From Colwellia piezophila ATCC BAA-637 (GTDB lineage Bacteria; Pseudomonadota; Gammaproteobacteria; Enterobacterales; Alteromonadaceae), in the NCBI RefSeq assembly GCF_000378625.1, contig NZ_KB905161.1:496835-560834 (forward strand): a DNA stretch of 64,000 nt. The letters are read 5' to 3'. Every line of letters begins with the position of its first letter. The stretch's first letter is position 1. Positions 1 to 9,504 of this stretch are shown here, in pieces. The notes beneath the pieces were generated by a model. That model searched no databases. It was not told where the DNA came from and worked only from the letters and a program-made list of their open reading frames with translations. Both the position numbers and the translations under genes were made by a program.

Positions 1-8
1 TAACCCCT

Positions 9-72
9 GCGCGATTAAAATCCCGCCTACGAATACAAATACCCATCCCCGTAGGCGGGAACTTGTTCGCGC
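9..72. repeat. Type-A REP inverted pair (BIME)
   Basis: A type-A palindrome on the minus strand (9-30) faces one on the plus strand (51-72), 20 bp apart. Each reads GTAGGCGGG, then AA(C/T)TT(G/A)TTC or TTTTAATC, then GCGC. The unit has a GTAG head followed by an imperfect stem (GCG, one mismatch, GAAT against ATTC, CGC), the architecture of REP sequences mobilised by RAYT transposases. The same unit recurs at least 15 times in the window. Confidence 0.8.
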
Positions 73-132
73 ATCACTTGGGGATGACAACTGCTGTTAT
101 GTGCATATTAGATGAAATGAGAAAGATTCGTC

Positions 133-307
133 ATTCCCGAGTTCACTTGTCGGGAATCTAGCAATGTTCGCTGTAGGAGGGTGTTTACGCCCGAACAGGG
201 TTTGATGCCCGATGGGATGTTCGGCGGTTTTCGAATTGTTCGTGGCTAAAGCCGACTCCTACAGGTGTTTACGCCCGGTTTTTGTAGGAGGGTGTTTACG
301 CCCGAAC
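133..307. repeat. Type-B GTAGGAG repeat cluster
   Basis: The stretch starts with an inverted repeat ATTCCCGA (133-140) / TCGGGAAT (150-157). Two GTAGGAGGGTGTTTACGCCC units follow at 173-196 and 284-307, with an inverted GTAGGAGTCGGCTTTAGCC-type unit at about 239-262. The unit folds into GGGTG-TTTA-CGCCC with one G-T wobble. The 89-130 flank (a GTGCATATTAGAT core) recurs at about 2350-2390, so a longer composite was copied. Confidence 0.75.
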
Positions 308-313
308 GTTTAC

Positions 314-544
314 TTAAGAGCCCTGATAAGCTGCTTCAAATGTTTTCACTGAAAAACCATTGAGTAATTGATCACCTACTTTTAAAACAGGTACGCCACG
401 CAACCGGGTAAGCGCGAACTCTTTTTGCCCTTGAGCTGTTTTAACATTACATAATCTAAAAGTAATACCTTGCTGCTCAAGATAACGTTTAGCTGTTTGG
501 CAGTGTGGACATTTATCACTGCTATATAGTACGACTCTTTTCAT
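314..544 (-). CDS. Glutaredoxin-like thiol-disulfide protein
   Basis: A 76-residue single-domain glutaredoxin fold, predicted cytosolic. The redox motif C12-P-H-C15 follows the first beta strand (VVLYSS), the cis-proline loop is GVPVL around residue 52, and LNGF near 61-64 fits the usual glutathione-binding end. The family reduces disulfides, or glutathionylated proteins, through a dithiol or monothiol cycle. The CPHC variant resembles small NrdH or GrxA-like proteins more than the classic CPYC. The gene is transcribed away from the porin and has type-B repeats directly at its 3' end. The physiological partner cannot be told from sequence. Confidence 0.85.
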   Translation of the reverse strand: MKRVVLYSSDKCPHCQTAKRYLEQQGITFRLCNVKTAQGQKEFALTRLRGVPVLKVGDQLLNGFSVKTFEAAYQGS

Positions 545-904
545 TTATTGCGCCTTTGTTTGCTTAGATATTTTAACTATGTTCGCTTTAGCTCAGTTCT
601 GTTTAGCGTTTAGCGTTTAGCTCACGATTTTCTTTGCTATTTAAACACAGCGGGAAAATGTAATAGGCAATATTATCTCACCCCAAGACAAGCTTTTACA
701 GCTAAGATTTTTACCTATTATTTATCAGTGAAGATTTCCAACGACTATTTCTCCGCTAATACTCCCTGCTAACTACTTCCCTGCTAATACTTCCTAATTC
801 TGCTTTTGCACAAATAGCACACCACATAGCTACCAAGCCAAGTCCAAGTAAAAGAAGACTCAAAAAGCATAAACACTCAGGTTAGGCTAAAGTTGTTATA
901 AAGT
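545..904. other. Intergenic, grx side of the grx/porin gap
   Basis: No gene is visible. A perfect triplicate of GTTTAGC lies at 601-621. The rest is AT-rich, and part of it must carry the divergent promoter of the glutaredoxin gene, though no convincing -35/-10 pair was seen. Confidence 0.5.
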
Positions 905-918
905 TTGATGTATATCAA
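905..918 (+). promoter_or_regulatory. FNR-family binding site, distal
   Basis: TTGATGTATATCAA is a perfect match to the FNR consensus TTGAT-N4-ATCAA. It lies about 212 bp upstream of the porin start and 49 bp (centre to centre) upstream of a second perfect site. Paired FNR sites can allow tandem activation or combined activation and repression. Confidence 0.75.
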
Positions 919-953
919 GTTAGTAACGCTATTCAAAGTCAACGATTAACAAC

Positions 954-967
954 TTGATTTAAATCAA
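954..967 (+). promoter_or_regulatory. FNR-family binding site, proximal
   Basis: TTGATTTAAATCAA is again a perfect TTGAT-N4-ATCAA. For class II activation, with the site centred near -41.5, transcription would start near position 1002. The AT-rich AAAATATCTA at 991-1000 is a plausible -10 region. This would leave a leader of about 130 nt before the porin. Confidence 0.8.
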
Positions 968-1129
968 ACTATGATTGGCGTTGCGGTGCAAAAATATCTA
1001 CATCAGCTACCCATAACAATGATTACCTTTACTAGATTTACGACATTACCTGTTTTACCTGTACTACTGAACCTGTACTAGTGAATAAGAGGTTAGCTTT
1101 CCGTTTTAAAAACATCACACCAGGAAATT

Positions 1130-2332
1130 ATGATGAAAACAGCAATAAACAAATTTACCTTATCGCTAATTAGCGCCGCAATTTTAGTTGCCCCTGCTAC
1201 CTATGCCAATGAAACAGAGCATGGTGAAAGCATTAGTAAGGCATTAAGTGAAAGCACGGTTAAAGTAGATTTACGCGCGAGATATGAAGGCGTAGATCAA
1301 GATGGTATAGATAAAGACGCTTCAGCCTTAACGTTGAGAAGTCGTATAACAATCAATACTGGCAGTTATAGTAACTTCTCACTTGGATTAGAAGTCGATA
1401 AGGTTGACGCTTTAGTTGATGACTACAACAGCAAAACTAACGGCCAAGGTCAATACCCTGTCATTGCCGATCCACAAGGCACTGATGTAAATCAAGGTTA
1501 TATCAAGTATGCAAACGATGGTTTTAGTGCTGTTGTTGGTCGCCAGCGTATTTTACATAACAATCAACGTTTTGTCGGTGGTGTTGGCTGGCGTCAAAAT
1601 GAGCAAACCTATGATGGTATTCGTGCCCAATATCAAGTCGAAGCATTTTCAGTAGATTATAGCTACATTCACAACATTAATGATATTACCGCCAACAACG
1701 TTAAAGGTGACTTTCACCTAGTAAACGCTAATTACAACATTAACAAAGCTCATAAGATTTCCGCTTTTGCCTATCTTTTAGATTATGATGCTATTGAGCA
1801 ATATAAAAACTCTAGCAATACACTTGGCGCTTTATATAACGGTAAGTTTGGTCAATTCATAGTAAACGCCAGCTTAGCAAGCCAAACTGATGTAGGTGGT
1901 AATGTAAAAAGCTATTCTGCTATGTATATCAATGCAGAAGCCGGTTATAACTTTGGCCCAGTCACGGTAATAGGTGGTTATGAATTACTTGGTAGTGATA
2001 ATGGTGTTGGTTTTAATACACCACTAGCAACTAAACATGCGTTTAACGGTTGGGCTGATAAATTCTTAGGTACTCCGGGTGAAGGTCTACAAGATATTTA
2101 CTTAACCGCTAAGGGTAAAGTGTCTGGCGTTAAGTGGGCCGCAACTTACCATGACTTCTCATCCGATGTAGAAAACATTGATTTTGGTAGTGAGCTTAAC
2201 TTAGTGGCTAGTTATCAAATAAATAAAAACTACGGCGTATTAGTGAAAGCTGCTAACTACGGTGCTGGTGATGCAGATCAAAAGCCAACTGATACTAATA
2301 AAGTATGGGTTCAGCTAACCGCTAAGTTCTAG
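1130..2332 (+). CDS. Outer-membrane beta-barrel porin, signal peptide, FNR sites upstream
   Basis: A 400-residue protein with a clear signal peptide (basic MMKTAINK, hydrophobic core to about residue 22, likely cleavage after ATYA at 26). The mature part has alternating polar and aromatic strands with YNFGPV and GVKWAATYHDF-like elements, and it ends in phenylalanine (WVQLTAKF), the usual recognition signal for barrel assembly. It should sit in the outer membrane as a diffusion or substrate-specific porin; the family resembles Shewanella/Colwellia porin-like proteins, but the substrate is unknown. AGGAA at 1122-1126 suits the second ATG (1133) better than the first. Two perfect FNR boxes upstream suggest induction or repression by oxygen limitation. 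Confidence 0.8.
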   Translation: MMKTAINKFTLSLISAAILVAPATYANETEHGESISKALSESTVKVDLRARYEGVDQDGIDKDASALTLRSRITINTGSYSNFSLGLEVDKVDALVDDYNSKTNGQGQYPVIADPQGTDVNQGYIKYANDGFSAVVGRQRILHNNQRFVGGVGWRQNEQTYDGIRAQYQVEAFSVDYSYIHNINDITANNVKGDFHLVNANYNINKAHKISAFAYLLDYDAIEQYKNSSNTLGALYNGKFGQFIVNASLASQTDVGGNVKSYSAMYINAEAGYNFGPVTVIGGYELLGSDNGVGFNTPLATKHAFNGWADKFLGTPGEGLQDIYLTAKGKVSGVKWAATYHDFSSDVENIDFGSELNLVASYQINKNYGVLVKAANYGAGDADQKPTDTNKVWVQLTAKF

Positions 2333-2387
2333 TCATGAAATTCTAAGCATTACTGTTCTGTGCATATTAGATCAAATGCGAAAGATT

Positions 2388-2568
2388 CGTCACTTCCGTA
2401 GGCGGGAATTTATTCGCGCTTGTGCCTTATGCCAGGGGTAGCACTTATTAGCAAATCAGCGGCTGCGCCTCAACCAACTACCAGTAACCTTTTTATGCGC
2501 AAGTACAGCAAACCTATGAACCGTCACTTCCGTAGGCGGGAATTTATTCGCGCTTGTGCCTTATGCCA
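2388..2568. repeat. 47-bp direct repeat carrying type-A REPs
   Basis: The same 47-bp sequence, running from CGTCACTTCC through a complete type-A REP (REP cores 2398-2419 and 2532-2553) to CTTATGCCA, occurs at 2388-2434 and 2522-2568 with no mismatch seen. Upstream of the first copy, 2360-2390 repeats the 101-130 flank. A short open frame over 2420-2617 consists of repeat sequence and is not called a gene. Confidence 0.75.
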
Positions 2569-2681
2569 TGGATGCTACTTATTAGATAATGCAGACGGTA
2601 CAGGACGTACCTTATGAAGATAATGCAGGAGCAATTATCTTGACGCATGTTATCTTGACGCACATTCTCCTGAATCTAGCA
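2569..2681. repeat. Degenerate hairpin element with GGAC loops
   Basis: A diverged relative of the 49-bp double-hairpin element at 33034-33082. ATGGATGCTACTTATTAGATAATGCAG is followed by hairpins GGTAC-AGGAC-GTACC and GATAAT..ATTATC, and the block ends in ATTCTCCTG. The AGGAC loop is shared with the better-preserved copies at 33.0 and 43.2 kb. Confidence 0.5.
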
Positions 2682-2757
2682 ATGTTCGCGGCTAAAGCCA
2701 GCTCCTACAAGGGGAACGTGTTCGAATTGTAGGAGGGTGTTTACGCCCGAACGTTTG
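2682..2757. repeat. Type-B BIME (inverted GTAGGAG pair)
   Basis: An inverted type-B2 unit (TTCGCGGCTAAAGCC..CTCCTAC) is joined by about 20 bp to a forward type-B1 unit (GTAGGAGGGTGTTTACGCCC). The outer flanks GCAATG and GTTTGC also mirror one another. It is nearly identical to the block at 3700-3775. Confidence 0.8.
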
Positions 2758-2821
2758 CCTCTGGTGACTAAAAGCATTAGAATAGCCGCGAAATTTATCC
2801 CTTCTGCTAAGCGACACCTTT

Positions 2822-3424
2822 TTGTTATTAATGATCGACAATTATGACTCATTTACTTTTAATTTAGTGCACTACTTCCAAGCACTAGGTCAAGAGGTGG
2901 TTGTCTATAGAAATAATGAAATTAGCCTTGAAGAAATAGCACAGTTAAAACCGCAATATATTGTCATATCGCCTGGACCTTGTGATCCAGACGCTGCGGG
3001 AATTTCTTTAGCGGTGGTAGCACAATTTTCTGGCAAGGTACCTTTGTTAGGTGTTTGTTTAGGTCATCAATGTATTGCCCAACACTTTGGTGCTAACGTT
3101 GAAAAAGCCAAACAGGTGATGCATGGTAAAACCTCTAAAATACGTCACAATCAGCAAGGCTTATTTACTGGTTTAAATCAGCCATTGCGAGTGACGCGTT
3201 ATCACTCCTTAATTGTAAATAAGCATTCATTACCTAGTGAACTTACCGTTACGGCATGGAGCCAAGATGAACAAGGTAACGATGATGAGATTATGGCACT
3301 AGAGCATAAAACATTAGCGATAAGCAGCGTACAATTTCATCCTGAATCAGTGCTCACTGAACAAGGGCACGATTTATTAGAAAATTTTATCAAGAAATAT
3401 AAAAATTATCCGATAAGCTATTAA
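2822..3424 (+). CDS. pabA: Aminodeoxychorismate/anthranilate synthase glutamine amidotransferase subunit
   Basis: A class I glutamine amidotransferase of 200 residues. It supplies ammonia to PabB for 4-amino-4-deoxychorismate (folate) synthesis, and in some bacteria also to TrpE. The nucleophile is C79 in GVCLGHQ; the His/Glu pair is in QFHPES near 172-174; the oxyanion strand ISPGPCDP is near 49-56. A TTG start at 2822 gives MLLMIDNYDSF, which matches the length of the family N-terminus; the ATG at 2831 would remove three residues of the first strand. Neither has a strong ribosome site. The pabA/HDOD/argD-type order is familiar in Alteromonadales. REP arrays press on both ends. Confidence 0.93.
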   Translation: MLLMIDNYDSFTFNLVHYFQALGQEVVVYRNNEISLEEIAQLKPQYIVISPGPCDPDAAGISLAVVAQFSGKVPLLGVCLGHQCIAQHFGANVEKAKQVMHGKTSKIRHNQQGLFTGLNQPLRVTRYHSLIVNKHSLPSELTVTAWSQDEQGNDDEIMALEHKTLAISSVQFHPESVLTEQGHDLLENFIKKYKNYPISY

Positions 3425-3433
3425 ACCTGAGAG

Positions 3434-3656
3434 AATGTTCGCTGTAGGAGGGTGTTTACGCCCGAACAAAGAATGTTCGCTGTAGGAGGGTGTTTACGCC
3501 CGAACAGAGAATGTTCGCTGTAGGAGGGTGTTTACGCCCGAACAGACAATGTTCGCTGTAGGAAGGTGTTTACGCCCGAACAGAGAATGTTCGCTGTAGG
3601 AGGGTGTTTACGCCCGAACAGACAATGTTCGCTGTAGGAGAGTGTTTACGCCCGAA
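3434..3656 (+). repeat. Tandem array, six 38-bp type-B units
   Basis: Six head-to-tail copies at an exact 38-bp period (starts 3434, 3472, 3510, 3548, 3586, 3624). Each holds AATGTTCGCT plus one GTAGGAGGGTGTTTACGCCC hairpin and a 7-8 bp link alternating AGAG, AGAC or AAAG. Copies differ by single bases only (GGAAGG in copy 4, GGAGAG in copy 6). The units abut, so this is not a CRISPR array. Confidence 0.9.
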
Positions 3657-3699
3657 TGTTTGCTCCAGGAGAATCTGCGTCTTATCGGGAATCTCGCAA

Positions 3700-3775
3700 T
3701 GTTCGCGGCTAAAGCCGGCTCCTACAAGGGGCAACGTGTTCGAATTGTAGGAGGGTGTTTACGCCCGAACGTTTG
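3700..3775. repeat. Type-B BIME after the tandem array
   Basis: GCAATGTTCGCGGCTAAAGCC..CTCCTAC, a 21-bp link, then GTAGGAGGGTGTTTACGCCC and CGAACGTTTGC. It repeats the block at 2682-2757 with one base added in the link and a few substitutions. Confidence 0.8.
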
Positions 3776-3959
3776 CTAGCGATAATTTATTTGGTTTTAT
3801 GCTATATTTCAAATGATTAGTCTAGCTATTAAACCGAGTTCAGGTTAATGGCATAAGTTTTATCAAATAAAAGCAGATAAAGTGATACTTTACTGAGTTA
3901 AAACGATAAACTTAATTTTTTTCCCCTCACTTTATCTTTAGATAAGCAATAAAATATCT

Positions 3960-5105
3960 ATGCTACTTTTTGAAAACAATCCTGCCGTCGCCGCTATCTA
4001 CCAACGCGCAACTAGCCAATTTATCAGTAAAGATTTTGCCGAAAAGCAAAGTGGCAAGATCCCGTTGGTTAATCATCAAGGTAGTGAGCAAGAAAATCGT
4101 CGCCGTGAATTGTTATCTGTGGAAGTTGAAGCACAACAAGAAAAAATTATTGCCGAACATGGTGAAGAGCATTTTCGTAAGTTAACCGAACGGAACTTCT
4201 TTAGCCGCATGCGCACCAAAATCAATAGAGATTTTGATAATAAAGAACACCTATACCACCATATACTAGGCATTGAAGACGCCTGCCCTGCCATTTTAGA
4301 TATTTTATCTGCCCGTGCCGCTTCGGTTAATCAAATCAAAAATTTGGCAGCATCATTATCTTGGTTGACCACGGATTTAATAAGCCTGGTCAATAAACCG
4401 CAATACCGTAAGCGTGCCGATGTGCAAGTAACGGATGCTAAACTGGCCTTAAGTTACATTGGTTTAGACAATTTAAAATTGGTTATGCCCACCTTTACCC
4501 TCAAACATTGGTTACCAACCAGTACCGCGCCTTATGGTCTGATGAAAAGGAAACTCTGGAATAATAGTTTATCTATTGCCTTAGCTTCTTCTGTGTTAGC
4601 CAAAGAGCAGGGCTTAGATGAATTCACCGCTTTCACTACCGGTATGCTGTCAAATATAGGCAAGCTAGCGGTGACGCGCTGTTATTTAACTACCTTTAGC
4701 GAAATGCATAAGAAAGAATTACGTAAATCGTTTGAAAGTAAGGATAAGCGTTTACATAATGTCTTATCAAGAATATCCGCCAGTGAAGAAATACTGCTTG
4801 AACAACTGACGATGCGCAGCGCAGAGTTATCTGCAGATTTAATTGAAAAGATGGCGTTTAGACGCTTAGCTATCACCGAGCCAATTTTTGATTTAGCCTA
4901 TGCTGAACGACTGGATAAAATGCACCCTATTGCGCAAGTGGTTGCCAAAGCTAAAGCGTTTGTCGCCTTTCGCGCGTTAGCAAAAGGCGCGTTAATCAAC
5001 GGTGACGAAAGTAAAATACTACTGAGCTCGGTCAATTTAACACCGGCTGAAATAACCCTATTGAAAAAGAGCGATATTGATCACATTAAGCTCAACTTCA
5101 GCTAA
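3960..5105 (+). CDS. HDOD-domain protein
   Basis: A 381-residue cytosolic protein. From roughly residue 105 to 310 it matches the HDOD pattern: CPAILDILSARAASVNQIKNLAASLSWLTTDLISLVNKP is the typical helical opening, followed by GLDNLKLVMP and later FTTGMLSNIGKLAV. HDOD proteins resemble HD phosphohydrolases but usually lack the metal-binding residues, and they act in signalling or stress responses; no HD catalytic pair is obvious. The N-terminal ~100 residues are charged and helical, without a recognised domain. The gene stands alone between pabA and astC. The exact role is unknown. Confidence 0.75.
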   Translation: MLLFENNPAVAAIYQRATSQFISKDFAEKQSGKIPLVNHQGSEQENRRRELLSVEVEAQQEKIIAEHGEEHFRKLTERNFFSRMRTKINRDFDNKEHLYHHILGIEDACPAILDILSARAASVNQIKNLAASLSWLTTDLISLVNKPQYRKRADVQVTDAKLALSYIGLDNLKLVMPTFTLKHWLPTSTAPYGLMKRKLWNNSLSIALASSVLAKEQGLDEFTAFTTGMLSNIGKLAVTRCYLTTFSEMHKKELRKSFESKDKRLHNVLSRISASEEILLEQLTMRSAELSADLIEKMAFRRLAITEPIFDLAYAERLDKMHPIAQVVAKAKAFVAFRALAKGALINGDESKILLSSVNLTPAEITLLKKSDIDHIKLNFS

Positions 5106-5477
5106 ATCTCCACAGTTTGGCGCTAATTTGCCACTCTATTCCACTTTTGAGCTGTTTTTTTTCTGATTAATTATTAAAAGATGACCTTAAGGGTTGTTCC
5201 GCAAGCAAACGTATAGTCCCTCACGTCCCCCCGATTAAAGCAAAAAAAATCCTCTTTATAAATATTCACCTTTTATGAATAAAATTAGCTAAGCCTTTGC
5301 TTTGCATGGGCTGTAGCCAAGCACAGCAAGACAAACTGACTATTTCCTGTCATACTACCGCTCTATTTTTAACGCGCTGTCCTTATTTTTCACTAAATTT
5401 AGATATTCATTAAGCAATATTTAAATAATGCAGTAAGCTGTTAAAAACATTACCTACTTATAATTGAGGATTTTTAA
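5106..5477. other. Intergenic upstream of astC
   Basis: About 370 bp without a gene. TATTCACC..ATGAATA at about 5266-5284 is an inverted repeat, but it points the wrong way for an ARG box. No clean sigma-70 pair or ArgR operator was found, although the ast promoter should lie here. Confidence 0.4.
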
Positions 5478-6689
<1,212 letters not shown>

Positions 6690-6723
6690 CTTAATTTAGA
6701 CTAGCCTAGTCAATGCTAATAGT

Positions 6724-6799
6724 AATACCCCTTGGACTCATTCATTGTAAAACATAGTCCGATTGGTATTCGCTGCTCAAGGTGTAATACTTGAGCAGC
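6724..6799 (+). other. Two intercistronic hairpins, astC-astA
   Basis: The first stem is AATACC/GGTATT (6724-6729 with 6765-6770) continuing into GGACT/AGTCC (6734-6738 with 6756-6760) across a 4x4 internal loop. The second is a perfect 10-bp stem GCTGCTCAAG/CTTGAGCAGC at 6772-6799 with an 8-nt loop. No U-run follows, so these look more like RNA stability or attenuation structures than terminators. Confidence 0.6.
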
Positions 6800-6827
6800 A
6801 AACTTCTCCCCTTCTTCGAGAGCAATT

Positions 6828-7844
6828 ATGATCATTGTACGTCCTATTAAAAAAAGTGACTTGAAAGCCCTATACCAAATTGCAGTTGATTCTGGTCATG
6901 GTTTTACTTCGCTACCTGTGAATGAGCAGTTACTTCAACAACGTATCAACAGAGCAGAAGAGTCTTTTGATAAAGACGTTAGCCAACCTGGCAACGAAGG
7001 CTATCTTTTTGTTATGGAAGATACCGAAACGGGTGAAGTTGTTGGTACCAGTGGTATTGAAGCCGCAGTAGGTTTAGACGATGCTTTTTACCATTATCAC
7101 CTAGGTAAAGTTGTCCATAGCTCACGCGAACTTAACATTTACAATACTGTTGAAACCTTATCTTTGTGTAATGACTACACCGGTGCTAGCGAAATTTGTA
7201 CGCTGTTTTTAAGCGATAGTCATCGTAAAAATAATAACGGCCGCTTTTTATCACGTTTCCGTTTTCTTTTTATTGCCGAACACAAAGAGCGCTTCTCTGA
7301 CACTATCATTGCCGAAATGCGCGGTATTTCAGATGAAAACGGCAGCTCACCATTTTGGCAGTGGCTTGAAGAGCACTTTTTCTCAATGGACTTCCCTACT
7401 GCCGATTACTTAACCGGTATTGGTAAAAAAGTTTTTATCGCTGAATTAATGCCTAAATATCCTATTTACGTGAATTTGCTCAGCAAAGAAGCGCAAGCAG
7501 TGATTGATAAAGTACATCCTAAAACAGTGCCAGCACTGCGCTTATTAGAAGCAGAAGGTTTTGCTCGACGTGGTTATGTTGATATTTTTGACGGCGGTCC
7601 AACGGTTGAATCTCACGTTAACAATATTCGTACGGTAAACCACAGTAAACGTTGCCAAGTAATCATTGGCGATGTGCAATCAACGGATAATTACATTATT
7701 TGTAATAGTAAAGTTGCCGACTTTAGAGCCACTCAAGCACCATTGTCTTTACGCGATACCGCCAATCAAGTAGTGATTAGCCAGGTAGTTGCTGATGTCT
7801 TAATGGTTAATGAAGGTGATTGGGTTCGCTTGGTAGCAAACTAA
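6828..7844 (+). CDS. astA: Arginine N-succinyltransferase
   Basis: 338 residues, full length for AstA. It begins MIIVRPIKKSDLKALYQIAVDSGHGFTSLP, a typical family opening, and contains GNEGYLFVMED and GTSGIEAAVGLDDAFYHYHLGKVVH. The enzyme moves succinyl from succinyl-CoA to the alpha-amino group of arginine, the first step of the AST pathway in the cytosol, within an acetyltransferase-like (GNAT-related) fold. Codon use resembles its neighbours. It lies between astC and astD, with structured spacers of about 140 and 180 bp on either side. Assignment is secure. Confidence 0.95.
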   Translation: MIIVRPIKKSDLKALYQIAVDSGHGFTSLPVNEQLLQQRINRAEESFDKDVSQPGNEGYLFVMEDTETGEVVGTSGIEAAVGLDDAFYHYHLGKVVHSSRELNIYNTVETLSLCNDYTGASEICTLFLSDSHRKNNNGRFLSRFRFLFIAEHKERFSDTIIAEMRGISDENGSSPFWQWLEEHFFSMDFPTADYLTGIGKKVFIAELMPKYPIYVNLLSKEAQAVIDKVHPKTVPALRLLEAEGFARRGYVDIFDGGPTVESHVNNIRTVNHSKRCQVIIGDVQSTDNYIICNSKVADFRATQAPLSLRDTANQVVISQVVADVLMVNEGDWVRLVAN

Positions 7845-7976
7845 ATACACCTAGTTAATAGCTAGTTAATGCCGAGTTAATACCTAGCGCTTATTCAGCA
7901 AACATTCTCAGCAAAAATTACTTCACGGTTTAGCGTGGCTATCATTAACCAATGAAGCCACTGATCAAATTATTAA

Positions 7977-8003
7977 TGGTGACAGCGACACTCTCTGTCA
8001 CCA
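7977..8003 (+). other. Intercistronic hairpin, astA-astD
   Basis: TGGTGACAG / CTGTCACCA forms a perfect 9-bp stem around a 9-nt loop, 22 bp before the astD start. It lacks a U-tail. Its position invites a role in processing or translation of astD. Confidence 0.6.
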
Positions 8004-8025
8004 CTATCAATGAGAAGGAAATACC

Positions 8026-9504
8026 ATGTCTCACACAAATCCAGTTCAATTTATTAATGGTCAATGGCAAGCAGGCTTAGGTCATGATGTTAGTTCATCT
8101 AACCCGGCGCGTAATGAAGTTATTTGGCAAGGTAAAACAGCCAGTGCCGAGCAAGTAAACGATGCGGTATTAAGTGCTCGTAAAGCCTTTGAAAGTTGGG
8201 CAAATATTAGTTTAGAAAAACGTGTCGCTGTGATCACTAAATTTGCTGAGTTATTAGCTGAAAACAAAGATGCGCTAGCAACAACCATTGCTTTAGAAAC
8301 AGGCAAGCCAAAGTGGGAAACTACCGGTGAAGCGGGTGCTATGGTCGCTAAAATAGCGATTTCACTTAAAGCTTACAATGAGCGTACAGGTACAGTTGAA
8401 AACCCTATGCCTGGTGCTAAAGCCTTTATCCGTCACAAGCCACATGGTGTTGTTGCTATTTTTGGTCCTTATAACTTCCCAGGTCATTTACCCAATGGCC
8501 ATATAGTGCCAGCACTAATTGCCGGTAATACTATTGTCTTTAAGCCAAGTGAATTAACGCCGCGTGTTGCAGAAGAAATGTTAAAACTTTGGGAAAAAGC
8601 GGGTTTACCTAACGGTGTTATTAATCTAGTTCAAGGCGAAGTTGAAACAGGTAAAGCACTTGCCAGCCATAAACTTATTGATGGTTTGTTCTTCACAGGT
8701 AGCTCGACTACGGGTCATTTATTACATGAACAATTTGCCGGTCAACCTGGTAAAATTCTTGCGCTAGAAATGGGTGGCAATAACCCACTTGTTGTTAAAG
8801 GTGTCGACGATATCGATGCGGCAGTACATGACATTGTTCAGTCTGCTTTCGTAACAACTGGTCAACGTTGTACTTGTGCACGTCGTTTATTCATTGAAGC
8901 TAATGAACAAGGTGATGCAATTTTAGCCCGTCTTATCGAAGTAACTAAGAACTTAACGATTGGTTACTATGACGATGAAGAGCAACCATTTATGGGCTCT
9001 ATGATCTCTGAAAAAGCTGCTTTAAGCTTAGTTGCTGCCCAAGACAAATTACTAGCCTTAGGTGCAACCTCAATTGTTGAGCTTAAGCACTTAGAAGCGG
9101 GTACGGGTTTTGTTTCACCAGGCATTATCGATGTAAGTGACATTATTGCTGATATCCCAGATGAAGAATACTTTGGCCCATTAGTGAAAGTTTATCGTTA
9201 CACTGACTTTGATCAAGCCATTGATGAAGCCAACAACACCGGTTTTGGTTTATCCGCTGGTTTATTGTCTGACAGTGAAGAATCTTACAACCACTTCTTT
9301 ACTCGCATTCGTGCTGGTATCGTTAACTGGAACAAGCCTATTACTGGCGCTAGCAGCGCAGCACCTTTTGGTGGTATTGGCGCAAGTGGTAACCACAGAG
9401 CCAGTGCATTTTATGCTGCTGATTATTGTGCCTACCCTATCGCTTCCGTTGAAGCTGAGAAAGTAAGCTTACCTGCAACATTATCTCCAGGTATGAAATT
9501 CTAA
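8026..9504 (+). CDS. astD: N-succinylglutamate 5-semialdehyde dehydrogenase
   Basis: 492 residues, an NAD-dependent aldehyde dehydrogenase that oxidises succinylglutamate semialdehyde to succinylglutamate, step four of arginine succinylation. The general base is E248 ([10 protein letters not shown]) and the nucleophile C282 in [14 protein letters not shown] near 223-230 is the NAD loop. [19 protein letters not shown] is typical of AstD. GAGAAGG precedes the ATG by a few bases. The stop codon abuts the astE ATG directly, so the two are probably translationally coupled. Confidence 0.96.
   Translation: MSHTNPVQFINGQWQAGLGHDVSSSNPARNEVIWQGKTASAEQVNDAVLSARKAFESWANISLEKRVAVITKFAELLAENKDALATTIALETGKPKWETTGEAGAMVAKIAISLKAYNERTGTVENPMPGAKAFIRHKPHGVVAIFGPYNFPGHLPNGHIVPALIAGNTIVFKPSELTPRVAEEMLKLWEKAGLPNGVINLVQGEVETGKALASHKLIDGLFFTGSSTTGHLLHEQFAGQPGKILALEMGGNNPLVVKGVDDIDAAVHDIVQSAFVTTGQRCTCARRLFIEANEQGDAILARLIEVTKNLTIGYYDDEEQPFMGSMISEKAALSLVAAQDKLLALGATSIVELKHLEAGTGFVSPGIIDVSDIIADIPDEEYFGPLVKVYRYTDFDQAIDEANNTGFGLSAGLLSDSEESYNHFFTRIRAGIVNWNKPITGASSAAPFGGIGASGNHRASAFYAADYCAYPIASVEAEKVSLPATLSPGMKF

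Noticed and set aside
2420..2617. Short open frame of 65 codons
   Set aside because: It is composed of REP repeats and their flanks, with no ribosome site.
3434..3656. CRISPR array
   Set aside because: The 38-bp units abut with no unique spacers, each is a GTAG-headed hairpin found elsewhere in the window, and no cas gene is present.
5266..5284. ARG box before astC
   Set aside because: The inverted repeat has ATTCA..TGAAT order, opposite to the ArgR consensus TGAAT..ATTCA.
6772..6799. Terminator between astC and astA
   Set aside because: A strong stem but no following U-run, and the downstream genes have no visible separate promoter.
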